64,000 nt of DNA. It comes from Flavobacteriales bacterium (GTDB taxonomy: Bacteria; Bacteroidota; Bacteroidia; UBA10329). The notes under the pieces were generated by a model. The model ran no database searches, had not been told where the DNA came from, and worked only from the letters and a program-made list of their open reading frames with translations. The translations under genes were made by a program, and so were the position numbers. Numbering within the stretch: position 1 is the first letter of the stretch; every line of letters starts with the position of its first letter. This document shows, in pieces, positions 18,494 to 26,558 of this stretch. Where the stretch lies: the NCBI GenBank assembly GCA_021741155.1, contig JAIOYP010000067.1, positions 1-64,000 on the forward strand, read 5' to 3'.

Positions 18494-19534
18494 GTGCTTG
18501 CATGGTATTTCCACACCATCATTGCTTACATATTGGTGGCTGGGGTTATTTCGCTGATTGGCGAACCCATCATCCACTTCCTCATGAAACTCCAATTCAA
18601 AGGAAGACACATGCCACGGGCTTTGGCCGCCTCCATTACCATACTGGGACTGCTTTCCTTCTTTGGAGGAATAATCAGCGCTATTGTTCCGATGGTGGCA
18701 GATGAGGCACGCAAACTCTCCACTATTGATGTAGAAGAAACCCTCTACAACATCCAAGGACCCATACAGTCAGCGCAAGACTATTTCAACCAGTTCAAAC
18801 TGACCGAAACACCTATCATACTTGAATTAGAACTCAAAAAACTACTCACCAATTTGTTCGATATTTCTGCCGTTGGCGATAGCGTGCAGTACGCGATTGG
18901 ACTTACTGGCGACATCTTTATCGCCTTTTTCGCCATCACCTTCATCACTTTTTTCTTTCTCAAAGACAAAGGACTTTTCAAAAACATGATTATGACCTTA
19001 GTGCCAGATGAGCACGAAGAGCGCATCGGCAAGGTGCTACATCAGAGCAAAGAACTTCTTACCCGTTATTTCATTGGAGTGATTATCGAAGTGGCCATAG
19101 TGATGACCATTGTTTCCGTTGGATTGGCCATTGTGGGAGTGGATAACGCCATCCTGATTGGGTTCATTGCCGGTCTGTTTAACGTGATTCCATACGTGGG
19201 GCCAATGATTGGTGCGGCTGTTGGAATTACCATCGGTCTTAGCACAAATTCTGTAGGACTTGACTTAGCTGGAATGCTTAGCCTCGCTGGACAAATGACT
19301 ATCGTTTACGCTGCCGCGCAGCTGCTCGACAACTTCCTTCTACAACCCTACATCTATTCGCAAAGCGTAAAGGCGCACCCATTAGAGATTTTCCTTGTCA
19401 TTCTGATGGCAGGAAACGTGGCCGGCATTGCTGGGATGATTCTAGCCGTTCCCACCTACAGTATTGGCCGTGTGTTTGTGGGCGAGTTCTTCAACCAGTT
19501 TAAAGTGGTGAAGGCGTTGACCGGGGAGGGTTGA
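18494..19534 (+). CDS. AI-2E family transporter (possible damaged start)
   Basis: A 346-residue polytopic protein of the AI-2E/PerM exporter family; the substrate is unknown. Membrane segments cluster near 5-25, 45-65, 135-155 and in the C-terminal half. The region with LIGFIAGLFNVIPYVGPMIG (near 225) is the family signature. The start is uncertain. GTG 18494 begins inside the first membrane segment. A better-looking ATG at 18446 is in the same frame but is stopped by TGA at its sixth codon (18461-18463), after which hydrophobic codons run into the ORF. Either the GTG is used, or the native start is broken by a point change. Confidence 0.8.
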   Translation: MLAWYFHTIIAYILVAGVISLIGEPIIHFLMKLQFKGRHMPRALAASITILGLLSFFGGIISAIVPMVADEARKLSTIDVEETLYNIQGPIQSAQDYFNQFKLTETPIILELELKKLLTNLFDISAVGDSVQYAIGLTGDIFIAFFAITFITFFFLKDKGLFKNMIMTLVPDEHEERIGKVLHQSKELLTRYFIGVIIEVAIVMTIVSVGLAIVGVDNAILIGFIAGLFNVIPYVGPMIGAAVGITIGLSTNSVGLDLAGMLSLAGQMTIVYAAAQLLDNFLLQPYIYSQSVKAHPLEIFLVILMAGNVAGIAGMILAVPTYSIGRVFVGEFFNQFKVVKALTGEG

Positions 19535-19546
19535 GATTCTAGTTGT

Positions 19547-19690
19547 GGGTTTGATGCATCGAACCCTAAAAGCTGCACCATTGAAGTTAGGGTTCGATGC
19601 ATCGAACCCTAACATCCGCCTGGCGGACTGACCCCGACTTTTCATCGGGGGAACGCCCTAGAAGTAAGGGTTTGATGCATCAAACCCTAA
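19547..19690. repeat. cluster of three GATGCATC-centred palindromes
   Basis: Copies are at 19547-19566, 19587-19612 (perfect 26-bp palindrome TTAGGGTTCGATG / CATCGAACCCTAA) and 19667-19688 (perfect 22-bp). Copy 2 carries TTCGATGCATCGAA and copy 3 TTTGATGCATCAAA: paired substitutions that keep the symmetry. Between copies 2 and 3 lie two small hairpins (TCCG..CGGA and CCCCGA..TCGGGG). The 290-bp gap 19535-19824 holds no gene. Confidence 0.8.
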
Positions 19691-19824
19691 CAAGCCCGAA
19701 ACGACCCCTCTTTTTAATGGTTTAGAATCCGTCCAGAACCTGACCAAAGTTAGCTAGAGATTGCGCTTCTTAATCCTTAAATTCGCGCTCGATTTTAGAA
19801 AACAGTAATTCAATAATATATAGC

Positions 19825-20565
19825 ATGAAAATCTTAGTACCTATCAGCAAAGCGCCTGATACTACGTCCAAGATTGCCTTCACGGATGGAGATTCAAAAT
19901 TCAACGAAGAAGGAATCCAATGGATTGTGAACCCTTATGATGAATGGTATGCGCTTGTACGCGCATTGGAATTGGTTGAAGCTGGCGGTGGTACCGTTAC
20001 CGTTATCAACGTTGGAGACGCAACTTCTGAGCCTGTTATTAGAAAGGCATTGGCTTTGGGTGCTAACGAAGCGGTGAGAGTGGATGTAAATCCTACCGAT
20101 TCGTACGTAATTGCAAAAGAAATTGCGGCTTACGCTGCCGATAAAGGCTTTGACTTGGTGCTTCTTGGAAAAGAGACCATCAGCTACAACGGTTCTGAGG
20201 TGGGCGGTATGCTTGCCGAGTTTATGAACTTGCCTTTCATCTCTCTTGCTTCTAAATTGGAAGTAACCGGTGGCACTGCAACACTTGACCGTACAACTGA
20301 GGGAGGTACTGAAGTGGTTGAGGTAAAAATGCCGTTTGTGGCAAGTGCTGCCAAAGGAATGGCAGAGCAACGTATTCCAAACATGCGTGGCATTATGGCT
20401 GCACGTACTAAGCCTTTGACGGTTGTTGCGGCAAGTGGTGCAGCTGCGAAGACTGCTTATGTGAAGTATGGTCTTCCTGCACCAAAATCGGCCGTTAAAC
20501 TGGTTGACCCAGAGAACATGGACGAATTGGTTAGACTCTTGCACGAAGAGGCAAAATCTATCTAA
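19825..20565 (+). CDS. etfB: electron transfer flavoprotein subunit beta
   Basis: A 246-residue beta subunit of ETF, which holds AMP and half of the FAD site and shuttles electrons from acyl-CoA and other dehydrogenases to the respiratory chain. Family features include the N-terminal KILVPISKAPDTTSKIAF, INVGDATSEPVIRKALALGA near 53-72 and LGKETISYNGSEVGGMLAE near 115. etfA follows after 33 nt. No ETF:quinone oxidoreductase or acyl-CoA dehydrogenase gene is adjacent. Confidence 0.95.
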   Translation: MKILVPISKAPDTTSKIAFTDGDSKFNEEGIQWIVNPYDEWYALVRALELVEAGGGTVTVINVGDATSEPVIRKALALGANEAVRVDVNPTDSYVIAKEIAAYAADKGFDLVLLGKETISYNGSEVGGMLAEFMNLPFISLASKLEVTGGTATLDRTTEGGTEVVEVKMPFVASAAKGMAEQRIPNMRGIMAARTKPLTVVAASGAAAKTAYVKYGLPAPKSAVKLVDPENMDELVRLLHEEAKSI

Positions 20566-20598
20566 GTCCTATTTACGAACGATCAAAAAAGAATTAAG

Positions 20599-21570
20599 AT
20601 GTCAGTACTTATAGTAGTAGATACGAAGAACGGTGAGGTTAAGAAATCATCGTTAGAAGCGGCTCAGTATGGAGTCAACGTGGCAGCAGCCTTAGGTGGA
20701 GAAGCTGTTGCGCTTTCTTTAAACGCAAGCAATGCCGAGGTTCTTGGAACTGTAGGTGTAAAAAAGGTTTTGAACGTAACAGATGCTTCTGTTTCGGCTT
20801 CTGACCCACAAAAAGTGGTTGCAGCCATTGTTGCCGCAGCAAACCAAATTGGCGCAAAAGTGGTTGTGTTTGCACACGATTCAACTGGTAAAGCAGTTGC
20901 CCCACGTTTGTCTGCAAAATCAGGTGCAGGATTGGTAACCAACGTTACTTCTTTGCCTGATACATCAAACGGATTTGTGGTTAGCAAAAACGTTTTCTCA
21001 GGAAAAGCTCACGCACAAGTGAACATCCTTAGCGATGAAAAAATTGTTTCAATCCTTCCAAACGCTTTCGGAGTGAAGGCTGGCGAAGGTTCGGCTACGG
21101 TAGAGTCTTTCTCGGTAGATGTAAGCGGAATCAATTCTGGAATTACGGTGAAAGAAGTGAAAGGTGGTAACAGCAAAGTTGTTCCATTGCCAGAAGCTGA
21201 ATTGGTTGTTTCTGCAGGTCGTGGTCTAAAAGGACCAGAAAACTGGGGAATGATTGAAGAAATGGCTGAGATTCTTGGCGCTACAACTGCTTGTTCTCGT
21301 CCAGTGGCCGATATTGGTTGGAGACCTCACCATGAGCACGTAGGACAGACTGGTGTTGCCATTCGTCCAAATCTGTACATCGCTATCGGTATTTCTGGAG
21401 CCATTCAGCATTTGGCTGGTGTGAACGGAAGTAAGGTAATTGTTGTGATTAACAAGGATCCTGAAGCTCCTTTCTTTAAAGCTGCAGATTACGGTGTTGT
21501 TGGAGATGCGTTTGAGGTCGTTCCACGTTTGAACGAGGCTTTTCGTAAATTCAAAGCTGCCAACGGTTAA
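20599..21570 (+). CDS. etfA: electron transfer flavoprotein subunit alpha
   Basis: The 323-residue alpha subunit that holds FAD. The C-terminal FAD domain is clear: GRGLKGPENW (near 209-218), ACSRPVADIGW, then the conserved stretch GQTGVAIRPNLYIAIGISGA and NKDPEAPFFKAADYGVVGD near the end. The N-terminal domain I is typical, with a KAVAPRLSAK-like element. It forms an operon with etfB, and the bifunctional nuclease gene starts 33 nt downstream. Confidence 0.95.
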   Translation: MSVLIVVDTKNGEVKKSSLEAAQYGVNVAAALGGEAVALSLNASNAEVLGTVGVKKVLNVTDASVSASDPQKVVAAIVAAANQIGAKVVVFAHDSTGKAVAPRLSAKSGAGLVTNVTSLPDTSNGFVVSKNVFSGKAHAQVNILSDEKIVSILPNAFGVKAGEGSATVESFSVDVSGINSGITVKEVKGGNSKVVPLPEAELVVSAGRGLKGPENWGMIEEMAEILGATTACSRPVADIGWRPHHEHVGQTGVAIRPNLYIAIGISGAIQHLAGVNGSKVIVVINKDPEAPFFKAADYGVVGDAFEVVPRLNEAFRKFKAANG

Positions 21571-21603
21571 ACTAAGGTTGGTTTCGCACTAGCGGATTGC
21601 TGC

Positions 21604-22188
21604 ATGGATAAGATCAAAATGGGCATATTTGGGCTGCAGTACAGCCAAACTCAGACTGGTGCTTATGCGTTGGTTTTGGAGGAGGAAAGCGGTACGCGCA
21701 GGTTGCCAATCATTATCGGTAGTTCAGAGGCTCAGGCTATTGCCATTGAATTGGAGAACATGGCTCCTACCCGACCGTTGACCCACGATCTTTTCCGCTC
21801 ATTCGCACAATCCTTTCATATTGATATCCAAGAAGTCATCATCTACAATTTTGTAGATGGTGTCTTCTATGGAAAAATAGTCTGTACTGACGGTACCGAA
21901 GAGGTGGAGATAGATTGTCGCCCTTCCGATGCCATTGCACTTGCCGTGAGGTTTAAGTGTCCCATTTTTACCCACGAGTTTATTCTGAATGCCGCAGCCT
22001 TTGAGAAGGACAACAGCGGAACAGGCATTCGTGCCATTGCCATTGCAGATGACACTCCTGTTGATCAGGGCGGATTCTCTCAACTCACCGAAGACGAGCT
22101 AGAAGAATCTCTCAATGCCGCCTTGGCAAAAGAAGATTACGAAGAAGCATCGCTCATTCGAGACGAATTGAATCGAAGAAAGAAGTAG
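21604..22188 (+). CDS. bifunctional nuclease (DUF151/BFN) with UVR motif
   Basis: 194 residues. The N-terminal 135 residues match the bifunctional nuclease family (DUF151), with RRLPIIIG, EAQAIAIELE and the conserved DCRPSDAIALAVR stretch. A C-terminal UVR-like helical pair (LEESLNAALAKEDYEEASLI) is of the kind seen in UvrB/UvrC and Clp proteins. Members related to plant BBD have reported DNase and RNase activity; the physiological role in bacteria is not settled. It is probably in the etfBA transcript. Confidence 0.85.
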   Translation: MDKIKMGIFGLQYSQTQTGAYALVLEEESGTRRLPIIIGSSEAQAIAIELENMAPTRPLTHDLFRSFAQSFHIDIQEVIIYNFVDGVFYGKIVCTDGTEEVEIDCRPSDAIALAVRFKCPIFTHEFILNAAAFEKDNSGTGIRAIAIADDTPVDQGGFSQLTEDELEESLNAALAKEDYEEASLIRDELNRRKK

Positions 22189-22389
22189 GGGCGTATGGAA
22201 ATACGCCCGTCTATCGGGTCAAGTATCCCGAAACCCTTTATACACATACATTTTCTTAGCCACAGATGCACAGATTTGCTCTGATTTCGCTGATGAGATT
22301 TTATTCTCTGTGAAAAATCTGTGTAAATCTGTGTTCTGTGGTTATTTCATGTACAGTTTAATCTAAGATGCGTATTTCCATACGCCCCC
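22188..22389. repeat. nested MITE-like element with 20-bp inverted ends
   Basis: Outer ends GGGGCGTATGGAAATACGCC (from 22188) and GCGTATTTCCATACGCCCCC (22370-22389) are inverted copies, and each is itself a small palindrome. Inside, 22256-22344 is a second palindromic element: AGCCACAGATGCACAGATTT on the left and AAATCTGTGTTCTGTGGTTA on the right. No ORF is inside. It fills most of the 254-bp gap before nupC; the first copy touches the nuclease stop codon. Confidence 0.75.
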
Positions 22390-22442
22390 ACCGTGTTCCA
22401 TTTTTGCTTATCCTTGAAAAGCCCTTTTAGACAGAAACGAGA

Positions 22443-23780
22443 ATGACGAATTTCTTATTGAGCATACCATTGATGGACGCAGGTTTTTCCTTCATGAGCA
22501 TCGCTCGCGGACTGCTCGGCACCGCCACACTGGTTCTCATTGGTGTCTTATTCAGTCAAGATCGAAAGGCCATCAATTGGAAACTTATTGCAACAGGTCT
22601 TCTTATTCAACTCGTACTTGCCATTGGCATACTGAAGGTGTCTTGGTTTCAATACGGATTTGATGTGGTAGGACAAGGCTTTGTCAAACTCATTTCCTTC
22701 ACCGATTTCGGTACCGATTTCCTCTTCTCGTCTTTCGTTACGGGCAGTTCAGAATCGGCCGTTATCAGTTTCGCCTTCCGCATTCTGCCTACCATCGTCT
22801 TCTTTTCTGCCCTCACTAGCCTGCTCTATTATATAGGAGTGCTGCAGAAAGTGGTTTACGTTTTTGCTTGGTTGATGAAGAAAACCATGAAGCTTTCAGG
22901 AGCAGAAAGTTTGGCTGCGGCAGGCAACATCTTTCTGGGGCAGACCGAATCGCCATTCCTCATCAAACCCTATTTGGATAAGATGACCAAGAGCGAGATT
23001 ATGTGCTTGATGACGGGCGGCATGGCCACCATTGCTGGAGGCGTTTTGGCTGCCTACATTGGTTTTTTGGGTGGCGATGACCCTGCACAGCAAGCGCTTT
23101 TTGCCAAACATCTTTTGGCTGCTTCGGTTATGTCTGCTCCTGCCGCTGTTGTAGCCGCCAAGTTGCTCGTTCCGGAGAAGGAAAAGTTTAACGAGAGCAT
23201 GGAGATTAGCAAGGATAAAATGGGCGCCAATGTGTTGGAAGCCGTTGCCAACGGCACTTCTGATGGAGTAAAACTGGCCGTAAACGTTGGTGCCATGCTA
23301 CTTGTATTCACCGCATTCGTTTACATGGGCAATTGGATATTGCGCGATCTTATTGGAGATGTAACTGGCCTCAACGCCATTATCCTCAACACTACGGGTT
23401 ATGACGGCCTCAGCTTTCAGTTTTTGGTAGGCTACGCCTTTGCTCCTATTGCTTGGTTGATGGGCGTTCCGAGCGATGACATTTTCCTAGTAGGACAGCT
23501 GCTTGGAGAAAAGACCATCCTCAACGAGTTCTATGCCTACAAAACCTTGGGCGAAATGAAATTCAGCGGCATGTTCGTTCACGAAAAGTCGATGATTATG
23601 GCCACATACATTCTCTGTGGCTTCTCCAACTTCGCCTCCATCGGCATTCAAATTGGCGGCATAGGCTCACTCATCCCAAACCGAAAAGGACTTCTTTCTA
23701 AACTGGGTCTGATTGCACTACTTGGCGGAACGCTGGCGTGTTTGTTTACCGCTGTGATGGTGGGGATGTTTTTATCGTAG
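22443..23780 (+). CDS. NupC/CNT family nucleoside transporter
   Basis: A 445-residue inner membrane concentrative nucleoside symporter. The family signature is clear: SAESLAAAGNIFLGQTESPFLI (the GQTE substrate motif, near 157-169), MTGGMATIAGGVLAAYIGFLG and, late, SMIMATYILCGFSNFASIGI. Several membrane helices are evident. It ends tail-to-tail with the serine hydrolase gene, overlapping it by 9 bp. Confidence 0.92.
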   Translation: MTNFLLSIPLMDAGFSFMSIARGLLGTATLVLIGVLFSQDRKAINWKLIATGLLIQLVLAIGILKVSWFQYGFDVVGQGFVKLISFTDFGTDFLFSSFVTGSSESAVISFAFRILPTIVFFSALTSLLYYIGVLQKVVYVFAWLMKKTMKLSGAESLAAAGNIFLGQTESPFLIKPYLDKMTKSEIMCLMTGGMATIAGGVLAAYIGFLGGDDPAQQALFAKHLLAASVMSAPAAVVAAKLLVPEKEKFNESMEISKDKMGANVLEAVANGTSDGVKLAVNVGAMLLVFTAFVYMGNWILRDLIGDVTGLNAIILNTTGYDGLSFQFLVGYAFAPIAWLMGVPSDDIFLVGQLLGEKTILNEFYAYKTLGEMKFSGMFVHEKSMIMATYILCGFSNFASIGIQIGGIGSLIPNRKGLLSKLGLIALLGGTLACLFTAVMVGMFLS

Positions 23781-24905
23781 GTCTTTCATCAGCTCCTCTA
23801 CAATCACCCTGAAATCGGTTGTATGATTGTGGTCGTTTCCGAGTCGTTCGTGACCTAAACGAACCACTACCATATCGTACTCGGGGATTACAATTATGTA
23901 TTGCCCGAGGATGCCACGCTGATAGAAGATGTGCGTTCCGTATTCATCGGTCATCCAAAAGCTATGTCCGTAATATGGCTCTACAAACGGAACGGTGGCC
24001 ATATCGACAAAAGCGGTATCTAGAATTTGAACCCCGTTGTAATTCCCTTTTTGCAGCATCATTTGCCCAAAACGAGCAAAGTCGCGCGCGTTAGAATTGA
24101 AGCAACAGAAAGCCAATTCCTTCCCATCTTCGCTATCCAAGTGCCATTCTACCGAATGCGTTGCGCCCATTGGCTTCCACAATTTTTCGGAAGCATATTC
24201 TGCAAGCGATTTGCCCGTGGCGGTCATCACAGCTAAACCCAAAAGTTGCGTAGCACCACTCTGGTACTCGTAGGTGCCTGGTTTAGTAATCACAGGGACA
24301 TTCTCCAGCATGAGTTCCCTAGCATCAGGGCCATAATACAGTTTGGCGGTGATATCAAACGGATTCGTGTAATGCTCGTTGAAATCCAGTCCTGCCGTCA
24401 TGGTGCTGAGGTTTCTCAAGGTTAATTCCTCAGCATATTCTCCTTTCAATTCAGGAAGTAATTTGATAGCCTTCGCATCCCAACCATCAATATAGCCGTC
24501 TTGAATGGCGCACTGAGTAAGCATGGTTGTAATGCTTTTTGCCATGCTGAAAGAGTTGCTTCGCGATGAATCGGAATAACCATCCCAGTATTCCTCATAC
24601 GTAATCTCACCACCCTGAGCAATGAGAAAAGCCACGGAGCGTGTGTCTTCCAAACTTGATCGCAATCGATCAGAGAGTGGCTTCTTGTTCAACTCAGCAG
24701 CTACTTTCCACGGATTGGCTGTTCCAGCCTCAACGGTTCGTGTGTCAAAGAATTTGGCATCGCTAATGGTTGCCGAAGTGTTTCCGTGCAGATATGCGGC
24801 CCACATTCCTTTCAGTAGGAATTGATTCCCTGATAGATATAACCCAGCAACCAATATCACCACGACAATTGCTACCCACTTGACGACTTTAAGAACTGTT
24901 TTCAT
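23772..24905 (-). CDS. serine hydrolase, beta-lactamase (class C-like) family
   Basis: 377 residues with an N-terminal membrane anchor (about 8-27), so it probably acts outside the cytoplasm. The active-site SMAK is at 120-123 and a Y-Q-S motif is at 214-216 (where class C enzymes have YxN). This variant is typical of 6-aminohexanoate-dimer-hydrolase/esterase-like members rather than true beta-lactamases. The substrate is unknown. Its upstream side faces the REP-like repeat cluster. Confidence 0.85.
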   Translation of the reverse strand: MKTVLKVVKWVAIVVVILVAGLYLSGNQFLLKGMWAAYLHGNTSATISDAKFFDTRTVEAGTANPWKVAAELNKKPLSDRLRSSLEDTRSVAFLIAQGGEITYEEYWDGYSDSSRSNSFSMAKSITTMLTQCAIQDGYIDGWDAKAIKLLPELKGEYAEELTLRNLSTMTAGLDFNEHYTNPFDITAKLYYGPDARELMLENVPVITKPGTYEYQSGATQLLGLAVMTATGKSLAEYASEKLWKPMGATHSVEWHLDSEDGKELAFCCFNSNARDFARFGQMMLQKGNYNGVQILDTAFVDMATVPFVEPYYGHSFWMTDEYGTHIFYQRGILGQYIIVIPEYDMVVVRLGHERLGNDHNHTTDFRVIVEELMKDLR

Positions 24906-24976
24906 ATCACTTTAAATTATTGGTCTTGTTCATTTCGGATAAAATGATTGTCCGCGTTCTGACGCCTGCCTCGTTT

Positions 24977-25100
24977 GTCATGCTGAGGAACGAAGCATCT
25001 CTTTTCTTATCATAAAGATTCCTCGTTCCTCGGAATGACAACTGGGGTCACCTACCCGAAGCATCCATCCCGTTTGTCATGCTGAGGCACGAAGCATCTC
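24977..25100. repeat. REP-like repeats, left group of GIY-YIG locus
   Basis: Three copies: GTCATGCTGAGGAACGAAGC... (24977-25000), an inverted copy AGATTCCTCGTTCCTCGGAA... (25016-25039) and GTCATGCTGAGGCACGAAGC... (25076-25100). Copies 1 and 2 form a hairpin-capable inverted pair. The third runs into the stop codon of the GIY-YIG gene. The gap 24906-25098 has no gene. Confidence 0.85.
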
Positions 25101-25410
25101 AATAGCAGTCCTTCACATCTTCATTCAGGTATTTCCGTTCTGGATTGAACGCAGAAATGAGGTCATCCTTTTTCTTTCTTGTCCAACCTTTAATCTGCTT
25201 TTCTCTGGCAATTGCCTCTTCAGCGTACTGAAACCGCTCCCAATACAGCAAGTGGTGGCATTTATATTTTCCTGTGAATCGGTTTGTATCCGGCTGTTCG
25301 TGTTCCGACAATCTTCGTTCAAGATTGTTGGTCATGCCTGTATAAAGCACCGTTTTCATCTTATTGGTAATGATGTAGACGAAGTAGTTGTGAGTGCCTA
25401 TTGGTTTCAT
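25099..25410 (-). CDS. small GIY-YIG nuclease
   Basis: A 103-residue single-domain GIY-YIG (UPF0213/URI-like) protein. The motif pair is VYIIT (11-15) and LYTGMTNNLERRLSEH (22-37), with R32 or R33 as the catalytic Arg candidate and the later Glu in EAIAREKQIKGW (near 65-76). The true start is ATG 25410; the longer ORF upstream runs through the repeat region and looks non-coding. The last codons overlap a REP-like repeat. The gene sits alone between two groups of the same repeat family, which suggests a link between enzyme and repeats; this is an inference. Confidence 0.85.
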   Translation of the reverse strand: MKPIGTHNYFVYIITNKMKTVLYTGMTNNLERRLSEHEQPDTNRFTGKYKCHHLLYWERFQYAEEAIAREKQIKGWTRKKKDDLISAFNPERKYLNEDVKDCY

Positions 25411-25462
25411 CCTTAAGTTGATTGCCACGAATTTAAGAGAATTCTGTGGGGTCTTAAGGTAT

Positions 25463-25585
25463 GAGATTCCTCGCACACTCGGAATGACAAGCGTGATTAC
25501 GCACCGAAGCATCTGCACCGGCTGTCATGCTGACGAAGGAAGCATCCCTATTGAATTTAGATTCCTCGCACACTCGGAATGACAG
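25463..25585. repeat. REP-like repeats, right group of GIY-YIG locus
   Basis: Three more copies: GAGATTCCTCGCACACTCGG... (25463-25489), GTCATGCTGACGAAGGAAGC... (25524-25547) and AGATTCCTCGCACACTCGGA... (25559-25585). Two are in one orientation and one is inverted between them, so alternative hairpins can form. The rest of the gap 25411-25631 shows no gene. Confidence 0.85.
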
Positions 25586-25631
25586 GAACCACCTCCTGTA
25601 GTCTAATTCATTCAGGATGTGACGCAGAAAA

Positions 25632-25943
25632 TCAAGCAGCGAGGGAGACATACTCAACTTCTTTGATGATATGCCTACCAATAAAAGGATTGAGCGACTG
25701 AGGAGTAATTACCTCCACCTTCCGTTGAAGCAATTGCTGAAGAAAATTGGAAAGACCCACAAGGTTCTTCAAGGTCTTGCTTTCTGTTTGAAACTCAACC
25801 AACAGGTCAACATCACTTTCGGTATCGGCTGTATCTCTCACAAACGAACCGAACAAACCAAGACGAACCACCCCGAACGAACATATTTCTGCGCTGTTTA
25901 AGTGCAGTAATTCAAGTAATTCCTTCTTCGTGTTCGCTTTCAT
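25632..25943 (-). CDS. MNT-type minimal nucleotidyltransferase (orphan MntA-like)
   Basis: 103 residues, DNA polymerase beta-like minimal nucleotidyltransferase. The signature GSFVRD (32-37) and SDVDLLVEF (43-51, catalytic Asp 44 and 46) is present. In MntA/HepT modules such proteins AMPylate and neutralise a HEPN toxin encoded next door. No HEPN ORF is adjacent on either side, so this is an orphan or its partner has been lost or lies elsewhere. Confidence 0.82.
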   Translation of the reverse strand: MKANTKKELLELLHLNSAEICSFGVVRLGLFGSFVRDTADTESDVDLLVEFQTESKTLKNLVGLSNFLQQLLQRKVEVITPQSLNPFIGRHIIKEVEYVSLAA

Positions 25944-25958
25944 GTGTAAAACGACAGT

Positions 25959-26540
25959 TTATTTCCTGTCAAACTTGGAATCTTCCACTTTGGATGGCTT
26001 CACCGAAACGACATCCTGCGTAAGAACCACCTTTCCTTCAGCGTTCCGCTTTTCCATTCTCACCGGAAATCCGTTAGAATCAATAGTTGGCATGTTTCTT
26101 CTGATGATGGCTGGAATGTCGTTAAACGCCAGACCCAAAGCATCCGTCAACCAATACGTGGTTTGGGTCTTTCCATCAAAATAAACCTCCTGCTTGCAAG
26201 CATAACCATTCATTTGAACGGCACTCTTCTCAGAAAGTAGCGTAACGGTTTGAAGTCCTAAGTCCAAAGCTGCTTTATTAATAGCAGTTACATGACCTTC
26301 GGCCACCATATCAAGTCCTTTCTCATCAGCGATAATGGCATATTCGGTGCTGATTTCGCCAGCCTGAGAAGAAATGTCCATTCGGCTTTTGTTTCCTTTC
26401 AAATACCACGTAAGAGAAGCTTTTTCCTTCATCGCCTCGTTGGTAGTATTCATGGTAATTACTCCCTCAAAATTCTGGGCCATTGACCAACTTGTCATGG
26501 TCAGAATGAGTAGCGTAAATATCGTTTTCATCGTTTTCAT
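25959..26540 (-). CDS. secreted DUF4412-like protein
   Basis: 193 residues with a signal peptide (MKTMKTIFTLLILTMTSWSMAQ), so it is exported. The rest (FEGVITMNTTNEAMKEKASL, YLKGNKSRMDI, later YWLTDALGLAFNDIPAI) resembles the DUF4412 family common in Bacteroidota; the function is unknown. I chose the ATG at 26540; one at 26531 is equally possible. It lies 15 nt upstream of the nucleotidyltransferase gene and could share its transcript. Confidence 0.75.
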   Translation of the reverse strand: MKTMKTIFTLLILTMTSWSMAQNFEGVITMNTTNEAMKEKASLTWYLKGNKSRMDISSQAGEISTEYAIIADEKGLDMVAEGHVTAINKAALDLGLQTVTLLSEKSAVQMNGYACKQEVYFDGKTQTTYWLTDALGLAFNDIPAIIRRNMPTIDSNGFPVRMEKRNAEGKVVLTQDVVSVKPSKVEDSKFDRK

Positions 26541-26558
26541 GTCTAATATCAATTCAAA

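Noticed and set aside
23772-24905. True beta-lactamase resistance gene
   Set aside because: YxS instead of YxN and a membrane-anchored layout fit the esterase/aminohexanoate hydrolase-like group better.
25411-25518. N-terminal extension of the GIY-YIG protein
   Set aside because: Runs into the REP-like repeats and shows no family similarity.
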